Numbered from the stretch's first letter, positions 1-10,296 are shown. The stretch is DNA of 64,000 nucleotides from Streptomyces liliiviolaceus (GCF_018070025.1 NZ_JAGPYQ010000001.1:2604001-2668000); one strand, 5' to 3'. The notes: generated by a model from the sequence alone, not told the origin. Numbers and translations are program-made.

Positions 1-166
1 GGTCACGTACGCGGCCCTTGGCCTTGACCATCTTCAGACCGGCCGTCTTCGGTGACGTCACGACGAGACCGGCCGAGTCGTAGCCGCGGTACTCCAGGCG
101 CTGCAGGCCCTCCAGGAGGAGCGGCGCCACGTCGCGCCGGCCGATGTATCCCACGATTCCGCACAT
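1..166 (-). CDS. glmS: GlmS, glutamine-fructose-6-phosphate aminotransferase (5' part only)
   Basis: The visible 55 residues are the N-terminus of the glutaminase domain. They begin MCGIVGYIG, and in this family Cys2 becomes the N-terminal nucleophile that releases ammonia from glutamine. The motif [10 protein letters not shown] at about residues 24-33 is the family hallmark. The enzyme makes glucosamine-6-phosphate for peptidoglycan precursors in the cytoplasm. The gene runs off the left edge, so the isomerase half is not visible. It starts 12 bases after the stop of the upstream small gene on the same strand, so the two are probably co-transcribed. I see no strong Shine-Dalgarno sequence. 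Confidence 0.96.
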   Translation of the reverse strand, partial: MCGIVGYIGRRDVAPLLLEGLQRLEYRGYDSAGLVVTSPKTAGLKMVKAKGRVRD

Positions 167-178
167 ACAGAGAAGTTC

Positions 179-436
179 CTAGCCGTAGACGATGCGGCGC
201 ACCTGCCGGAGCGAGAGCTCGGGCGGCGCGACCGCGCGGTATTCGAGGTCCGCCGTGATCCGTTCGAAGATCGCCGAGTTGACCAGGCCCTGCGCCTGGA
301 GCTCCCGGTGGCGGCGACGGACGTAGTCCTCCGTCGTCTCGTCGAAGTAGGCGAGCACGTCCTGGATCACCCGCAGTGCCTCGCCCCGGCTGAGGGGCGA
401 GGAACGCGTCAGGTGATCAACAAGGTCGTCGTGCAC
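179..436 (-). CDS. Small conserved protein upstream of glmS
   Basis: An 85-residue, charged, probably all-helical cytoplasmic protein without a signal peptide or membrane segment. It begins with a GTG codon preceded by AGGAT at a workable distance. I do not recognise a named domain. Its coding bias matches its neighbours, and from memory a short protein of this kind precedes glmS in other Streptomyces. The position 12 bases upstream of glmS suggests one transcript. Function unknown. Confidence 0.75.
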   Translation of the reverse strand: MHDDLVDHLTRSSPLSRGEALRVIQDVLAYFDETTEDYVRRRHRELQAQGLVNSAIFERITADLEYRAVAPPELSLRQVRRIVYG

Positions 437-599
437 CCGTTGATCCTGGGGTAAAGCGCGGGTAATCGCAAGGATCCTGCCCGATTTCGGGCAAGAGGCT
501 GTTGAAACTCTTATGGGAGCCTGTTCGGGGCCTGTTCACCCCGCGGCCCGCGGACGGATGGTTGCCGGGAGCACCTTTCCAGCCATGGACATTCCACGT

Positions 600-2192
600 A
601 TGGGGATCCCCGAGCGGCTCGCCGGGCGCATGAGCATGGCCGAACAGCACGAATATCTGCACTCCAGATTCTCCCGGCGCACGATGATCAGGGGCGGGGC
701 CGTCACCGTGGGCGCCGTCGTGGGTGGCGCGTTCCTGCCGGGGGCGAGTGCGCAGGCCGCCGTGCCGGGGGCCGCGCGGGGTGCCGCGACCGCGTCGGCG
801 TCCGCCGCCGGGAAGGTCGACGGGGCGCTGGTCGCGCCGTTCGGCCGGCACCTCGCGTACGGGGCCGACGCGCGGACCGGGATGACCGTCTCCTGGCAGG
901 TCCCGGTCGCCGTGCGGAAGCCGTACATCCGGATCGGTGCCCATCCGTGGGACCTCTCCCGGAAGATCGAGGCCGAGGTCCGCACGCTCTTCACCCCCGC
1001 CGGGGTCGGAGCCAGTGGCGATCACACGCAGTACTACCTGCACGCCGAGCTGAGCCGGCTGCGGCCCGGGCGTACCTACTACTACGGCGTCGGGCACGAG
1101 GGCTTCGACCCGGCCGAGCCGCGGTTCGCGGGCACGATCGGGACCTTCACCACCGCGCCCGCGCACGCCGAGCCGTTCACGTTCACCGCCTTCGGCGACC
1201 AGGGCGTCAGCTACCACGGGCTCGCCAACGACAGCCTGATCCTGGCGCAGGGTCCTGCGTTCCACCTGCACGCCGGAGACATCGCGTACGCGGATCCGTC
1301 CGGCATGGGCAAGAAGGAGGACACCGGGTACGACTCGCGGACCTGGGACCAGTTCCTCGCGCAGACCGAGTCGGTCGCCAAGCAGGTGCCGTGGATGGTG
1401 TCGTACGGCAACCACGACATGGAGGCCTGGTACTCCCCGAACGGCTACGGCGGCGAGGAGGCCCGCTGGCGGCTTCCCGGGAACGGGCCCGACAGCAAGA
1501 ACCTGCCCGGCGTCTACACCTTCGTGCACGGCAACACGGCGGTCATCTCGCTCGACGCCAACGACATCTCCTTCGAGATTCCGGCCAACCTCGGGATCTC
1601 CGGCGGTACGCAGACCAGGTGGCTGGAGACGCAGCTCAAGAAGTACCGGGGGGAGAAGGGGATCGACTTCATCGTTGTCTTCTTCCATCACTGCGCCTAC
1701 TGCACGTCCACCGCGCACGCGTCCGAGGGCGGGGTGCGGCAGGAGTGGGTGCCGCTGTTCGAGAAGTACACGGTCGATCTGGTGATCAACGGGCACAACC
1801 ACGTGTACGAGCGGACCGATGTCCTCAAGGGGAACGCGGTCGCCAAGGAGTTGCCGATCGGCGGGACCGCGTATCCCGAGACGGACGGAGTCGTGTACGT
1901 GACCGCGGGGGCGGCGGGGCGGAGTCTGTACGCGTTCAGTGCGGACGAGTCGTACGAGGGGCATGTGAAGGACGACGACTCCGTGTCGTCCTTCGTGTGC
2001 CTGGCGGACGGGGGGCGTGAGCAGGAGACGGTCGCGTGGTCGCGGGTCCGGTACCTGGACTACTCGTTCCTGCGGGTGGATGTGACGCCGGCCGGTCGGG
2101 GGCGGCTTGCGACGCTGAGGGTCACGGGGATCGCGGAGACGGGGGAGGAGGTCGACCGGTTCACTGTGGCGCGGGTTCGCTCCGCTGGGTGA
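600..2192 (+). CDS. Secreted purple-acid-phosphatase-like metallophosphoesterase
   Basis: A 530-residue exported phosphohydrolase. The N-terminus carries a twin-arginine signal (SRRTMIRGG, then a hydrophobic stretch ending near AQAA), so it should leave the cell folded, with its metals. A purple acid phosphatase-type N-terminal beta domain (about residues 80-190) is followed by the catalytic domain with all five metal-ligand blocks: GDQG (Asp200), GDIAY (Asp227), GNHD (Asn271-His272-Asp273), a FHH motif, and GHNH (His399-His401). The natural role is probably phosphate release from phosphomonoesters outside the cell. I chose the ATG that gives MGIPERLAG, as in relatives I remember. An ATG 15 bases upstream (585) is possible; neither has a good ribosome site. 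Confidence 0.9.
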   Translation: MGIPERLAGRMSMAEQHEYLHSRFSRRTMIRGGAVTVGAVVGGAFLPGASAQAAVPGAARGAATASASAAGKVDGALVAPFGRHLAYGADARTGMTVSWQVPVAVRKPYIRIGAHPWDLSRKIEAEVRTLFTPAGVGASGDHTQYYLHAELSRLRPGRTYYYGVGHEGFDPAEPRFAGTIGTFTTAPAHAEPFTFTAFGDQGVSYHGLANDSLILAQGPAFHLHAGDIAYADPSGMGKKEDTGYDSRTWDQFLAQTESVAKQVPWMVSYGNHDMEAWYSPNGYGGEEARWRLPGNGPDSKNLPGVYTFVHGNTAVISLDANDISFEIPANLGISGGTQTRWLETQLKKYRGEKGIDFIVVFFHHCAYCTSTAHASEGGVRQEWVPLFEKYTVDLVINGHNHVYERTDVLKGNAVAKELPIGGTAYPETDGVVYVTAGAAGRSLYAFSADESYEGHVKDDDSVSSFVCLADGGREQETVAWSRVRYLDYSFLRVDVTPAGRGRLATLRVTGIAETGEEVDRFTVARVRSAG

Positions 2193-2594
2193 GGCTGATT
2201 GTCGGCTGCGGGTGCGTGGGGGTCGGCCGCGCAGTTCCCCGCGCCCCCAAAAAGGCCCACGTGCGGGCCGGTGGGGGCTGGCCGCGCAGTTCCCCGCGCC
2301 CCTGAAAAGCGGGGCTGCGCCCCTGCTTTTCCCGTGGCGGGCAGGGCGCAGGGCGTGTCCACGCGTCTGCAGCCGCGATACGAGGGCAGGGCGCAGCCCG
2401 CCCCGAGGGGCGCGGGGAACGGCGCGCTCAACCCCCACACACCCGCAGGTGCGATACGCGGGCTGGGCGCAGCCCGTCCCGAGGGGAGCGGGGAACTGCG
2501 CGAATGGCCCCCACCGGCCCGCACTTGGCCTTTAAGGGGCGCGGGGAACTGCGCGGCCAGCCCCCACCGGGCCCGCAGCCTCCCCCCCCCGCAA
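2193..2594. repeat. Family A repeat cluster 1 (five cores), convergent intergenic region
   Basis: This 402-base gap between two convergent genes contains no credible gene. It holds five copies of a core reading CGCGCAGTTCCCCGCGCCCC: two in this orientation (about 2228-2247 and 2283-2302) and three inverted (2406-2426, 2482-2502, 2536-2555). Copies are flanked by GGTGGGGGCTGG-like sequence on the 5' side. After the second core comes a short hairpin, GGGGC-tgc-GCCCC (2311-2323), followed by CTGCTTTT, which resembles an intrinsic terminator. The mirrored arrangement suits bidirectional termination between the phosphatase and DUF4429 genes. Confidence 0.85.
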
Positions 2595-3452
2595 CTACAT
2601 CCCCCGCAGAATCGCCTGCTTGGCCAGAGTGAATTCCTCCTCCGTCAGGACGCCCGAGTCGCGTAGGGCGCCCAGTTCGCGGAGGCGGCGGAGGAGGGCG
2701 TCGTGGTCCACCTCCGGCGGGGCGAGTTGCTTCGCGGGAGTGGGCGTCGGAGCCGACGGGTGGGGGAGGCGGGCCTGGACCGCCGCCGCCACCAGTGCCA
2801 TCAAAGGGTCCTTCTTGAAGCCCCACAGTTCGACCGCGTTCGGGTCGTACTTCGGCGGCGCCTTCGTCGGGGCGCCCCGGACCGTGAAGCGCAGATGCCC
2901 GTTCTCCAGCCCCACCGACGGCTGCCACTCCACGGCCTGGATGTCCGCCAGCGCGAGCGTACGCGCGCCCGCGGCCGACTTGGCCTCCTCCGTCTTCCAG
3001 TTCCACTCCAGCCGGACCTGCTCCCCGTCGAAGCTCGCCGTGCCGTCCCCGGCGGAGACGGACAGCGGCACGGCGGGGCCCGGCACCAGATAGCGGTCGA
3101 CGGCGGTGGTCGGCACCTCGTCGAGGAGCAGCGCGTTGCGGATCTCGTCCACGAAGTACTCGGCCACGCCGTAACGGTCCGACTCGACGGTCAGCTGGTA
3201 GGGGTCGGAGGCGTCCGTGAGCCTGCCCCCGGTCGCGTGCAGCAGCGGATCCGCGCCGTCCCGCAGCCGCAGCCTGAGCCGGCCGGACTTCTTGCCCTGC
3301 TCGAACGAGATCCCCGCCAACGCGCCCAGCGGGACCGTGAGTTCACCCAGGGACTTGCGCAGCACGCCCACGTTCTTGTCGCGGCCCGGCACCAGCCGCA
3401 GGGCGTCGCCGTCGAAGGTCCACGTGCCGTCCCGCTGGATGATTTCCGCCAT
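2595..3452 (-). CDS. DUF4429 protein with C-terminal SHOCT domain
   Basis: A 285-residue cytoplasmic protein. Two successive PH-like DUF4429 units (about residues 1-110 and 120-225) are followed by a proline-rich linker. The short SHOCT segment (about 250-285, LRELGALRDSGVLTEEEF) is a small oligomerisation module often placed at protein ends. Biochemical function unknown. The start is the ATG giving MAEIIQ; longer upstream in-frame extensions run into the divergent hexosaminidase gene and are not supported. The 62-base gap to that gene must hold both promoters. Confidence 0.85.
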   Translation of the reverse strand: MAEIIQRDGTWTFDGDALRLVPGRDKNVGVLRKSLGELTVPLGALAGISFEQGKKSGRLRLRLRDGADPLLHATGGRLTDASDPYQLTVESDRYGVAEYFVDEIRNALLLDEVPTTAVDRYLVPGPAVPLSVSAGDGTASFDGEQVRLEWNWKTEEAKSAAGARTLALADIQAVEWQPSVGLENGHLRFTVRGAPTKAPPKYDPNAVELWGFKKDPLMALVAAAVQARLPHPSAPTPTPAKQLAPPEVDHDALLRRLRELGALRDSGVLTEEEFTLAKQAILRGM

Positions 3453-3514
3453 GAGGGGGATTGTTTCACCGGCTCTGCGGGAGAGTGGTCTATACCCATT
3501 CGAAGGGAGCGCAT

Positions 3515-5128
3515 GTGAGACAGCACAGAACGCCCCGTCTGCTCGGTACGCTGCTGCTCGTGGCAGCCGCCGGTATCTCCGTGGTCGGCGCGGCACCGTC
3601 CGCGCCCGACCCCACAGTCGACCGCACCGTCACTCCGCTGGGCCGGGTCGTCCCGGCACCCGCCTCGGTCGACCCGGGCGGCTCTCCGTACCGGATCACG
3701 AGCGGTACGCGCATCCGCGTGGACCGGTCGAAGGAGGTCCGGGACGTCGGCTCGTACCTCGCCGGGGTGCTGCGGCCGTCGACCGGCTACCGGCTTCCCG
3801 TCACCGACGACCCGGGCGGCGACGGCATCCGGCTGAGGATCAGTGAGAAGGGCACCGGGAGCCTCGGCGCCGAGGGGTACCGGCTGACCAGCGGGAAGGG
3901 TGCTGTCACGATCACCGCCCGCGAGGCCGCCGGGCTCTTCCACGGTGTGCAGACCCTGCGGCAACTGCTGCCCGCGGCGGTCGAGAAGGACTCGAAGCAG
4001 CCGGGACCCTGGGCCGTCGCCGGCGGCACCGTCATGGACACCCCCCGCTACGGCTACCGCGGCGCCATGCTGGACGTATCCCGGCACTTCTTCACCGTGG
4101 ACCAGGTCAAGCGCTACATCGACCAGCTCGCGCTCTACAAGATCAACACGCTGCATCTGCACCTCAGCGACGACCAGGGCTGGCGCATCGCCATCGACTC
4201 CTGGCCGCGCCTCGCCACGTACGGCGGTTCCACCCAGGTCGGTGGCGGCGGGCCCGGCGGTTATTACACGAAGGCCCAGTACAAGGACCTCGTGCGGTAC
4301 GCCGCCTCGCGGCATCTGGAGGTCGTGCCCGAGATCGACATGCCCGGTCACACGAACGCGGCGCTCGCCTCGTACGCGGAGCTGAACTGCGACGGTGTCG
4401 CCCCGCCGCTCTACACCGGCACCGAGGTCGGCTTCAGTTCGCTGTGCGTCGACAAGCCGGTGACGTACGACTTCGTGGACGACGTCATCCGCGAACTGGC
4501 CGCGCTCACACCGGGCAGGTACCTCCACATCGGCGGTGACGAGGCGCACTCCACCAGCCACGAGGACTATGTGGCCTTCATGGAGAAGGTCCAGCCGATC
4601 GTCGCCAAGTACGGGAAGTCCGTGATGGGTTGGCACCAGCTGACCGGGGCGGCTCCCGCGAAGGGCGCGCTGGCCCAGTACTGGGGTCTCGACGACACGA
4701 GCGCCGCCGAGAAGGAACAGGTCGCGGCGGCGGCCAGGAACGGCACCGGGATCGTCCTCTCGCCCGCCGACCGCGTGTACCTGGACATGAAGTACACCGC
4801 CGACACACCCCTCGGCCAGGCCTGGGCCGGGCTGGTGGAGGTGCGGCGGTCGTACGACTGGGATCCGGGCGACTATCTGCCGGGTGTCACCGGTTCGGCC
4901 GTACGCGGGGTCGAGGCGCCGCTGTGGACGGAGACGCTGTCGACCTCGAAGCACATCGAGTACATGGCGTTCCCGCGGCTGCCGGGCGTGGCCGAGCTGG
5001 GCTGGTCGCCCGCCTCGACGCACGACTGGGACACCTACAAGGTGCGGCTCGCCGCGCAGGCGCCCCGCTGGGACGCCCTGGGCATCGACTACTACCGGTC
5101 GCCGCAAGTGCCCTGGCCCGCACAGTAG
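3515..5128 (+). CDS. Secreted beta-N-acetylhexosaminidase, glycoside hydrolase family 20
   Basis: A 537-residue exported exo-hydrolase that releases terminal N-acetylglucosamine (or N-acetylgalactosamine) from chitin-derived oligosaccharides. It has a Sec-type signal peptide (residues 1-28), a GH20b-like N-terminal alpha/beta domain (about 45-175), and a TIM barrel with the catalytic Asp342-Glu343 pair in HIGGDEAH. The Asp positions the substrate acetamido group, which attacks the anomeric carbon. The GTG start is fixed by the ribosome site AAGGGAG at 3503-3509; in-frame codons further upstream lie in the promoter. It lies beside glmS and the des genes, as SCO2786 does in S. coelicolor (from memory). 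Confidence 0.94.
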   Translation: MRQHRTPRLLGTLLLVAAAGISVVGAAPSAPDPTVDRTVTPLGRVVPAPASVDPGGSPYRITSGTRIRVDRSKEVRDVGSYLAGVLRPSTGYRLPVTDDPGGDGIRLRISEKGTGSLGAEGYRLTSGKGAVTITAREAAGLFHGVQTLRQLLPAAVEKDSKQPGPWAVAGGTVMDTPRYGYRGAMLDVSRHFFTVDQVKRYIDQLALYKINTLHLHLSDDQGWRIAIDSWPRLATYGGSTQVGGGGPGGYYTKAQYKDLVRYAASRHLEVVPEIDMPGHTNAALASYAELNCDGVAPPLYTGTEVGFSSLCVDKPVTYDFVDDVIRELAALTPGRYLHIGGDEAHSTSHEDYVAFMEKVQPIVAKYGKSVMGWHQLTGAAPAKGALAQYWGLDDTSAAEKEQVAAAARNGTGIVLSPADRVYLDMKYTADTPLGQAWAGLVEVRRSYDWDPGDYLPGVTGSAVRGVEAPLWTETLSTSKHIEYMAFPRLPGVAELGWSPASTHDWDTYKVRLAAQAPRWDALGIDYYRSPQVPWPAQ

Positions 5129-5152
5129 TCACTGATCACGACCGAGTGCGAC

Positions 5153-5190
5153 GGCGGGCGCCCCTGGGACCGTACATGGGGGCGCCCGCC
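5153..5190. terminator. Strong hairpin between hexosaminidase and desD
   Basis: A perfect 12-bp stem (GGCGGGCGCCCC at 5153-5164 pairing with 5179-5190) with a 14-base loop lies 24 bases after the hexosaminidase stop and 25 bases past the desD stop. It sits between convergent genes and should end transcription from both sides. No T tract follows, which is usual for streptomycete terminators. Confidence 0.8.
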
Positions 5191-5215
5191 TGCTGTGGGG
5201 GCTGCGGAACAGGTC

Positions 5216-7006
5216 CTACAGCCCGGCTATGGGGTTCTTCAGGGTGCCCACGAGCTGGAGGGCCCCGGCCGGGTCGGAGAGGTCCACCATCTGCTCGTTG
5301 TCGCGCAGCTGCAGCCGGTTGAGGCAGGACAGCGCGAACTCGGGCACGAACAGGTCGTACTGCCTGAACTTGTCCGCGAGTTCGGGCGCGGACGCCTGGT
5401 AGTCGCGTACGCAGTCGGCGACCGTCCGCCAGAAGTCGTCCTCCTCGATGACGCCCTCGGCCGCCAGGTTCGCCGCCAGGAAGCGGAAGAAGCAGTCGAA
5501 GACGTCGGTGAAGATCGACAGGAGTTTCTTGTCCTCGGGGACGTCGACGCGCAGCCGCTCGACCGTCGGCGGGAGCACCGCGTCCGGGTCCATGACGGCG
5601 ATCTCCTCGGCGATGTCCTTGTAGATCGCCCGCTCGACCGCCCCGTCCCTGAGGACGAGGATGACGTTCTCGCCGTGCGGCATGAACACCAGGTCGTACG
5701 CGTAGAAACTGTGCAGCAGCGGAGTGAGGTAGGCGCGGAGGTAGCGGCGCAGCCACTCCACCGGGGTGAGGCCCGAGCGTTCGATCAGCGCGGCCGCGAT
5801 CGAGGAGCCCTCGTGGTCCACGTGGACGAGCGAGGCCATGGTGGCCAGGGACTCGCCGTCGCCGAGCGTGGGGACCGGGCTCTCGCGCCACAGGGCGGCG
5901 AGCATTTTGCGGTACGGGGAGTAGCGGTCGGTGGCGGCCTCGTACTCCAGGTGCCGGTAGCCGACGGCCGCGCGTTCGCGGATGATCGACAGGCCGGTCG
6001 ACCGCAGCACCGGGTCGTTGTCGATGAGCTGCGCCAGCCAGTCGTTGATGGCCGGGGTCGCCTCCATGTAGGCGGCGGACAGGCCGCGCATGAAGCCCAT
6101 GTTGATGACCGACAGGGCGGTCTTCACATAGTGCTTCTCGGGCTCGCTCTTGTTGAAGAACGTCCGGATCGACTGCTGGGCCAGGTACTCGTCGCCGCCC
6201 TCGCCCAGGCACACCAGGTGCTGCCGGGCGACCTCGGCGGCGAAGGTCACCGTCAGTTTGTTCCACCACTGCCAGGGGTGGACCGGGATGAACAGGTAGT
6301 CGGCCGGGTCGAGGCCCTGGTCGCGGAGCGTGCCGTGGAAGCGGTCCACGGTCTCCTTGCCCAGCTCGCCCTGGAGGAACGACTCGTACTCGATGCCCAC
6401 ACCCGCCGTGAACGCGGCCCGCGAGCGGTGCGCGGCCAGCCACACCAGCCGTACCGGGCTCGCGGTCTCCGGCGCGTACGACAGGTACTCGTGGATGCCG
6501 AAGCCGAGCCGGCCGTTGTTGGCGACGAAGCAGGGGTGGCCCTCGGTCATCCCCGTCTCGATCTCCTGGAAGCCGCTCTTCGCCAGCTCGGGAGAGGTGA
6601 GCTGCGGCTTGGTGAGCTTGTAGCAGGTGCCGGAGAGGGTGGAGGAGATCTCCTCCAGGTAGACCGGCAGCACCTCGTCGCTCAGGCCGAGTGATTTTTT
6701 CAGCTCGATGAAGAAGTCCAGCGCAGCGAGGGGGAGTTCAGCGCCGTCACGGCTGCGGGTGATCGACTCGGCGTCGACCTGCCAGTGGTTGAGGGCGCGG
6801 CGGGTCGCGGTGAAGCGGTAGCGGGTCAGACCGTCGTCGCTGCGGACGGCGTACCCGGCTTTTTCGCCGGTGCCACCCTCGTCGAGGGGCTCGGGGGTGA
6901 TCAGGCGCTCGTGGGCGAACTCGGCGAGGGCTTTGCGGATCAGGAGGCGATTGGCCCGGGCCCAGCGGTGGGGGGACAGATGCGCCACGGCGTCGGACAG
7001 GGTCAC
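5216..7006 (-). CDS. desD: DesD, desferrioxamine NRPS-independent siderophore synthetase
   Basis: A 596-residue IucA/IucC-family (NIS) synthetase. It activates the carboxylate of N-hydroxy-N-succinylcadaverine by ATP-dependent adenylation, condenses it with the amine of another unit, and finally closes the ring to give desferrioxamine E/B. The family motifs are present: the HPWQWW block near residue 250, the KTALSVINMG block near 295, and HGENV near 440. It is the last gene of desABCD. Its GTG start overlaps the desC stop (GTGA), so translation is coupled. Iron regulation acts through the operon's iron box. Confidence 0.95.
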   Translation of the reverse strand: MTLSDAVAHLSPHRWARANRLLIRKALAEFAHERLITPEPLDEGGTGEKAGYAVRSDDGLTRYRFTATRRALNHWQVDAESITRSRDGAELPLAALDFFIELKKSLGLSDEVLPVYLEEISSTLSGTCYKLTKPQLTSPELAKSGFQEIETGMTEGHPCFVANNGRLGFGIHEYLSYAPETASPVRLVWLAAHRSRAAFTAGVGIEYESFLQGELGKETVDRFHGTLRDQGLDPADYLFIPVHPWQWWNKLTVTFAAEVARQHLVCLGEGGDEYLAQQSIRTFFNKSEPEKHYVKTALSVINMGFMRGLSAAYMEATPAINDWLAQLIDNDPVLRSTGLSIIRERAAVGYRHLEYEAATDRYSPYRKMLAALWRESPVPTLGDGESLATMASLVHVDHEGSSIAAALIERSGLTPVEWLRRYLRAYLTPLLHSFYAYDLVFMPHGENVILVLRDGAVERAIYKDIAEEIAVMDPDAVLPPTVERLRVDVPEDKKLLSIFTDVFDCFFRFLAANLAAEGVIEEDDFWRTVADCVRDYQASAPELADKFRQYDLFVPEFALSCLNRLQLRDNEQMVDLSDPAGALQLVGTLKNPIAGL

Positions 7007-7578
7007 AGGGAAACTCCTCGGCTGGCCGGGCTGCGCCGGTTCAGGAACTGTTCGCGCGTGCAGAAGGACAGCAGCGCGCGCTTCTCCGGCTTCTCGATCT
7101 CGCGCTCGGGGACGAAACCGACGGTCTCGTTGAGCGCGTGGACCGCCTTGTTGGTGACATCGGGCTCGACGACGACCCGGCGGGTGCGGGGGTCGGCGAA
7201 CAGCTCGTCCATCACGGCGGTGATGACGGCCCGGGTGAAGCCGTGCACGGGCCGGTCGGTGGGGGCGACCAGGAAGTGCATACCGACGTCACCCGGTTCG
7301 GGCTCGTACAGCCCGACGAGTTCGATGTACCGGGGGTCGTACTTCTCCATCAGGAACGCGGGCCGGCCGTCGTGCAGACCGAGATACGCGTGATGGTGCT
7401 CGTTGGCCGCGATGGCCATGTACTCGCGCTCGACGTCCTGCAGTTTCGCGTCCTGCATCATCCAGAACGCCGCCTTGGGGTCGGTCACCCAGGAGTGCAG
7501 CAGCTCCGCGTCCTTGAGAGGGTCGAGGGGGCGGATGGCGAGGGTGCCCACGCCGTCGCCCGTTCCCGGGGCGCTCAT
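7003..7578 (-). CDS. desC: DesC, N-hydroxycadaverine acyltransferase
   Basis: A 191-residue GNAT-fold acyltransferase of the siderophore (AlcB/IucB-like) group. It transfers an acyl group (succinyl or acetyl, from the CoA thioester) to N-hydroxycadaverine, producing the hydroxamate that DesD condenses. The conserved stretch [17 protein letters not shown] at about residues 85-101 and a C-terminal region with [20 protein letters not shown] match the family. The ATG overlaps the desB stop by four bases (ATGA), and its stop overlaps desD. Confidence 0.93.
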   Translation of the reverse strand: MSAPGTGDGVGTLAIRPLDPLKDAELLHSWVTDPKAAFWMMQDAKLQDVEREYMAIAANEHHHAYLGLHDGRPAFLMEKYDPRYIELVGLYEPEPGDVGMHFLVAPTDRPVHGFTRAVITAVMDELFADPRTRRVVVEPDVTNKAVHALNETVGFVPEREIEKPEKRALLSFCTREQFLNRRSPASRGVSL

Positions 7579-8870
7579 ACGGCGAACTCCTGGAACGCGA
7601 TGGACTTCTCCACCGGGTAGTACTCGGTGCCGAGCAGCTCCCGGATGATGTACGCGTTGCGGTACGCGCCCATGCCGAGATCCGGTGACGTCACCGAGTG
7701 GGTGTGGACGCCGGCGTTCTGCAGGAAGATCCCGCGGCCGGTCGTGTCGATGGCGTAGTTGCGCGCCACGTCGTGGTTGCCGTGCCCGTCGTAGCGGATC
7801 CGGTCGCGCACCGGCTCCAGGAACGCGGGCTCCACGTACTTGTAGCCGGTCGCCAGGATCAGGCCCTCGGACTGCAGCTCGTAGTCCGTCTCCTGCTCCT
7901 CCTGGCGCAGCCCCAGGGTGTACGTGCCGTTCTCGTAACCCGCTTCTTTCAGCGCCGAGTTGGTGAGCAGACGGGTGGGGACCGGGCCGCCGAGGTTCTT
8001 CTGGTAGAGCAGGTCGAAGATCGAGTCGATCAGCTCCCCGTCGATGCCCTTGAACAGGCCCTTCTGCTCCGACTGGAGGCGGTAGCGGGTCCGCTCGGGC
8101 AGCGCGTGGAAGTAGTCGACGTACTCCGGGGAGGTCATCTCCAGCGTGAGCTTGGTGTACTCCAGCGGGAAGAACCGCGGGGAGCGCGTGACCCAGTTCA
8201 GCCGGTAGCCGTGGACGTCGATCTCGCTCAGCAGGTCGTGGTAGATCTCGGCGGCGGACTGCCCGCTGCCGACCAGCGTGATCGACTTCTTGGCCTGCAG
8301 CTCCCGCTTGTGCTGCCGGTAGCGGGAGTTGTGGATGAAGTCCCCGCCGAGGTCCGCGCAGGCCTCCGGGACGTACGGGGGAGTGCCGGTGCCGAGGACG
8401 AGATGCCGGGCGCGGTACTCGTCACCGGCGGTGGTCCGCACGACATACACCTCGTGCGCGTCCTCGTACGTCACCTCCGCGACCGTCGTGCCGAAGCGGA
8501 CACTCGTGAGTTTCGAGGCGGCCCAGCGGCAGTAGTCGTCGTACTCGACGCGCAGCGGGTAGAAGTTCTCGCGGATGTAGAACGAGTACAGACGGCCCGA
8601 CTCCTTGAGGTAGTTCAGGAAGGAGTACGGGGACGTCGGGTCGGCCAGGGTGACCAGGTCCGACATGAACGGCGTCTGGAGGTGCGCGCCCTCCAGGAAC
8701 ATCCCGGAGTGCCACTCGAAGTCCGGCTTGGACTCCAGGAAGACTCCGTCGAGTTCGTCGATCGGCTCGGTGAGGCAGGCGAGGCCGAGGTTGAAGGGGC
8801 CAAGACCGATGCCGATGAAATCGTGTGCTGTGCGCACGGCGGAGTCAGCGGGTTCAGGAAGCGCGGTCAA
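7575..8870 (-). CDS. desB: DesB, cadaverine N-monooxygenase
   Basis: A flavin-dependent N-hydroxylating monooxygenase of the lysine/ornithine class (about 431 residues). It turns cadaverine into N-hydroxycadaverine using FAD, NADPH and oxygen. The FAD motif [10 protein letters not shown] is near residue 20 and the NADPH motif [10 protein letters not shown] is near 200. The start is uncertain. I placed it at a TTG (8868-8870) because GGAGAG lies four bases upstream. A TTG four codons earlier (8882) and a GTG at 8837 are alternatives. All overlap or abut the end of desA (8854), so the genes are translationally linked. Confidence 0.93.
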   Translation of the reverse strand: MTALPEPADSAVRTAHDFIGIGLGPFNLGLACLTEPIDELDGVFLESKPDFEWHSGMFLEGAHLQTPFMSDLVTLADPTSPYSFLNYLKESGRLYSFYIRENFYPLRVEYDDYCRWAASKLTSVRFGTTVAEVTYEDAHEVYVVRTTAGDEYRARHLVLGTGTPPYVPEACADLGGDFIHNSRYRQHKRELQAKKSITLVGSGQSAAEIYHDLLSEIDVHGYRLNWVTRSPRFFPLEYTKLTLEMTSPEYVDYFHALPERTRYRLQSEQKGLFKGIDGELIDSIFDLLYQKNLGGPVPTRLLTNSALKEAGYENGTYTLGLRQEEQETDYELQSEGLILATGYKYVEPAFLEPVRDRIRYDGHGNHDVARNYAIDTTGRGIFLQNAGVHTHSVTSPDLGMGAYRNAYIIRELLGTEYYPVEKSIAFQEFAV

Positions 8871-10296
8871 GGGACTCTCCAAGGTACTGCTCGGCGTGGC
8901 CGGCGATCAGGTCGAGCACGGCGGAGATGTCGTCCGTCGTGGTCTCGGGGTTGAGCAGGGTGAACTTCAGGAAGTGACGGCCGCCGACCTTCGTCCCCGC
9001 GACCACCGCGTCGCCGGAGGCGAACAGGGCCTTGCGGGCGTACAGGTTCGCGCGGTCGATCTCGGCGGGGTCGGTGACGGCGGCCGGGATGTAGCGGAAG
9101 ACGAGGGTGGAGAGGGAGGGGGCGACCACGACGTCGTAGCGCGGGTCGGCGGCCAGCAGCTTCCAGCCCTGCTCGGCCAGGTCGCAGACCTCGTCGAAGA
9201 GCCGGCCGATGCCGTCGGCGCCCATCGTCCGCAGCGTCATCCACAGTTTGAGGGCGTCGAACCGGCGCGTGGTCTGCAGGGACTTGTCGACCTGGTTGGG
9301 GATGCGCTCCTGCACCATGCGCCGCGGGTTGAGGTACTCCGCGTGGTAGGTGGCGTGCCGCAGGGTGGTCGCGTCGCGGACGAGGACGGCGGACGAACTC
9401 ACCGGCTGGAAGAAGGACTTGTGGTAGTCCACGGTGACCGAGTCGGCGCGCTCGATGCCGTCGATGCGGTGCCGGTTCTTGAGCGAGGCGAGCAGTCCGC
9501 AGCCGTACGCGGCGTCCACGTGCAGCCAGGCGCCGAACTGCTCGCACAGCTCGGCGATCTCGGGCAGCGGGTCGATGGAGCCGAAGTCGGTGGTGCCGGC
9601 GGTCGCGACCACGGCCATCGGGATCAGGCCGTCCCGCCTGCAGCGCTCCAGCTCGTGGGCGAGCGCGACGGTCTGCATGCGCTTGTCGTTGCCGGTGGGG
9701 ACGGTGACCACGGCGTCCTGGCTGAGGCCGAGCAGTTTCGCGGACTTCTTGACGCTGAAGTGGCTCGCCTCGGAGGCGAAGATCCGCAGTTTGGCGTACG
9801 AGTCGGACTTGGCCTCCTCGCGGGCGAGCAGCAGTGCCTGGAGGTTGGACTGCGAGCCGCCGGAGGTGAACACGCCGTCGGCGGAGCGGCCGAACCCGAT
9901 GCGCTCGTTCGTCCAGTCGATGAGCCTGCGCTCGATGAGGGTGCCGCCGGCCGACTGGTCCCAGGTGTCCAGGGAGGAGTTGACGGCGGACAGGACCGCT
10001 TCGCCGACCACGGCCGGTATGACCACCGGGCAGTTGAGGTGGGCGAGGTAGCGGGGGTGGTGGAAGTAGATCGCGTCCCGAAGGTAGACGTCCTCCAGCT
10101 CGTCGAGCACCGCGGTGGTGTCGTGCAGTGGCTTGTCGAGGTCGATCCGGTCGATGCGGGGGGCGAGGGCGTCGACCGTGACGCCCGTGAACGGTCGTTC
10201 GGTGGTGGCGAGTTTGGCCGCCACCCGCTCTATTCCTTCGGTCACGGAACGGCGGTACCGGTCCGCGGTCGTGTCATTGAGCAGGTGCGAGCGCAT
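8854..10296 (-). CDS. desA: DesA, lysine decarboxylase of desferrioxamine synthesis
   Basis: A 480-residue PLP-dependent group II decarboxylase that converts L-lysine to cadaverine, the first committed step of desferrioxamine synthesis. The family features are there: [10 protein letters not shown] near residue 160, HVDAAYG near 235, and the PLP-binding lysine in [10 protein letters not shown] near 285. It is the first gene of desABCD. Its ATG follows a GGAGGA ribosome site, and the transcript begins at a perfect iron box about 65 bases upstream. Confidence 0.96.
   Translation of the reverse strand: MRSHLLNDTTADRYRRSVTEGIERVAAKLATTERPFTGVTVDALAPRIDRIDLDKPLHDTTAVLDELEDVYLRDAIYFHHPRYLAHLNCPVVIPAVVGEAVLSAVNSSLDTWDQSAGGTLIERRLIDWTNERIGFGRSADGVFTSGGSQSNLQALLLAREEAKSDSYAKLRIFASEASHFSVKKSAKLLGLSQDAVVTVPTGNDKRMQTVALAHELERCRRDGLIPMAVVATAGTTDFGSIDPLPEIAELCEQFGAWLHVDAAYGCGLLASLKNRHRIDGIERADSVTVDYHKSFFQPVSSSAVLVRDATTLRHATYHAEYLNPRRMVQERIPNQVDKSLQTTRRFDALKLWMTLRTMGADGIGRLFDEVCDLAEQGWKLLAADPRYDVVVAPSLSTLVFRYIPAAVTDPAEIDRANLYARKALFASGDAVVAGTKVGGRHFLKFTLLNPETTTDDISAVLDLIAGHAEQYLGESLDRAS

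Noticed and set aside
417..2438. A 673-codon minus-strand frame opposite the phosphatase
   Set aside because: It has the amino-acid composition of an antisense frame and runs through family A repeats. The plus-strand gene has all metal ligands.
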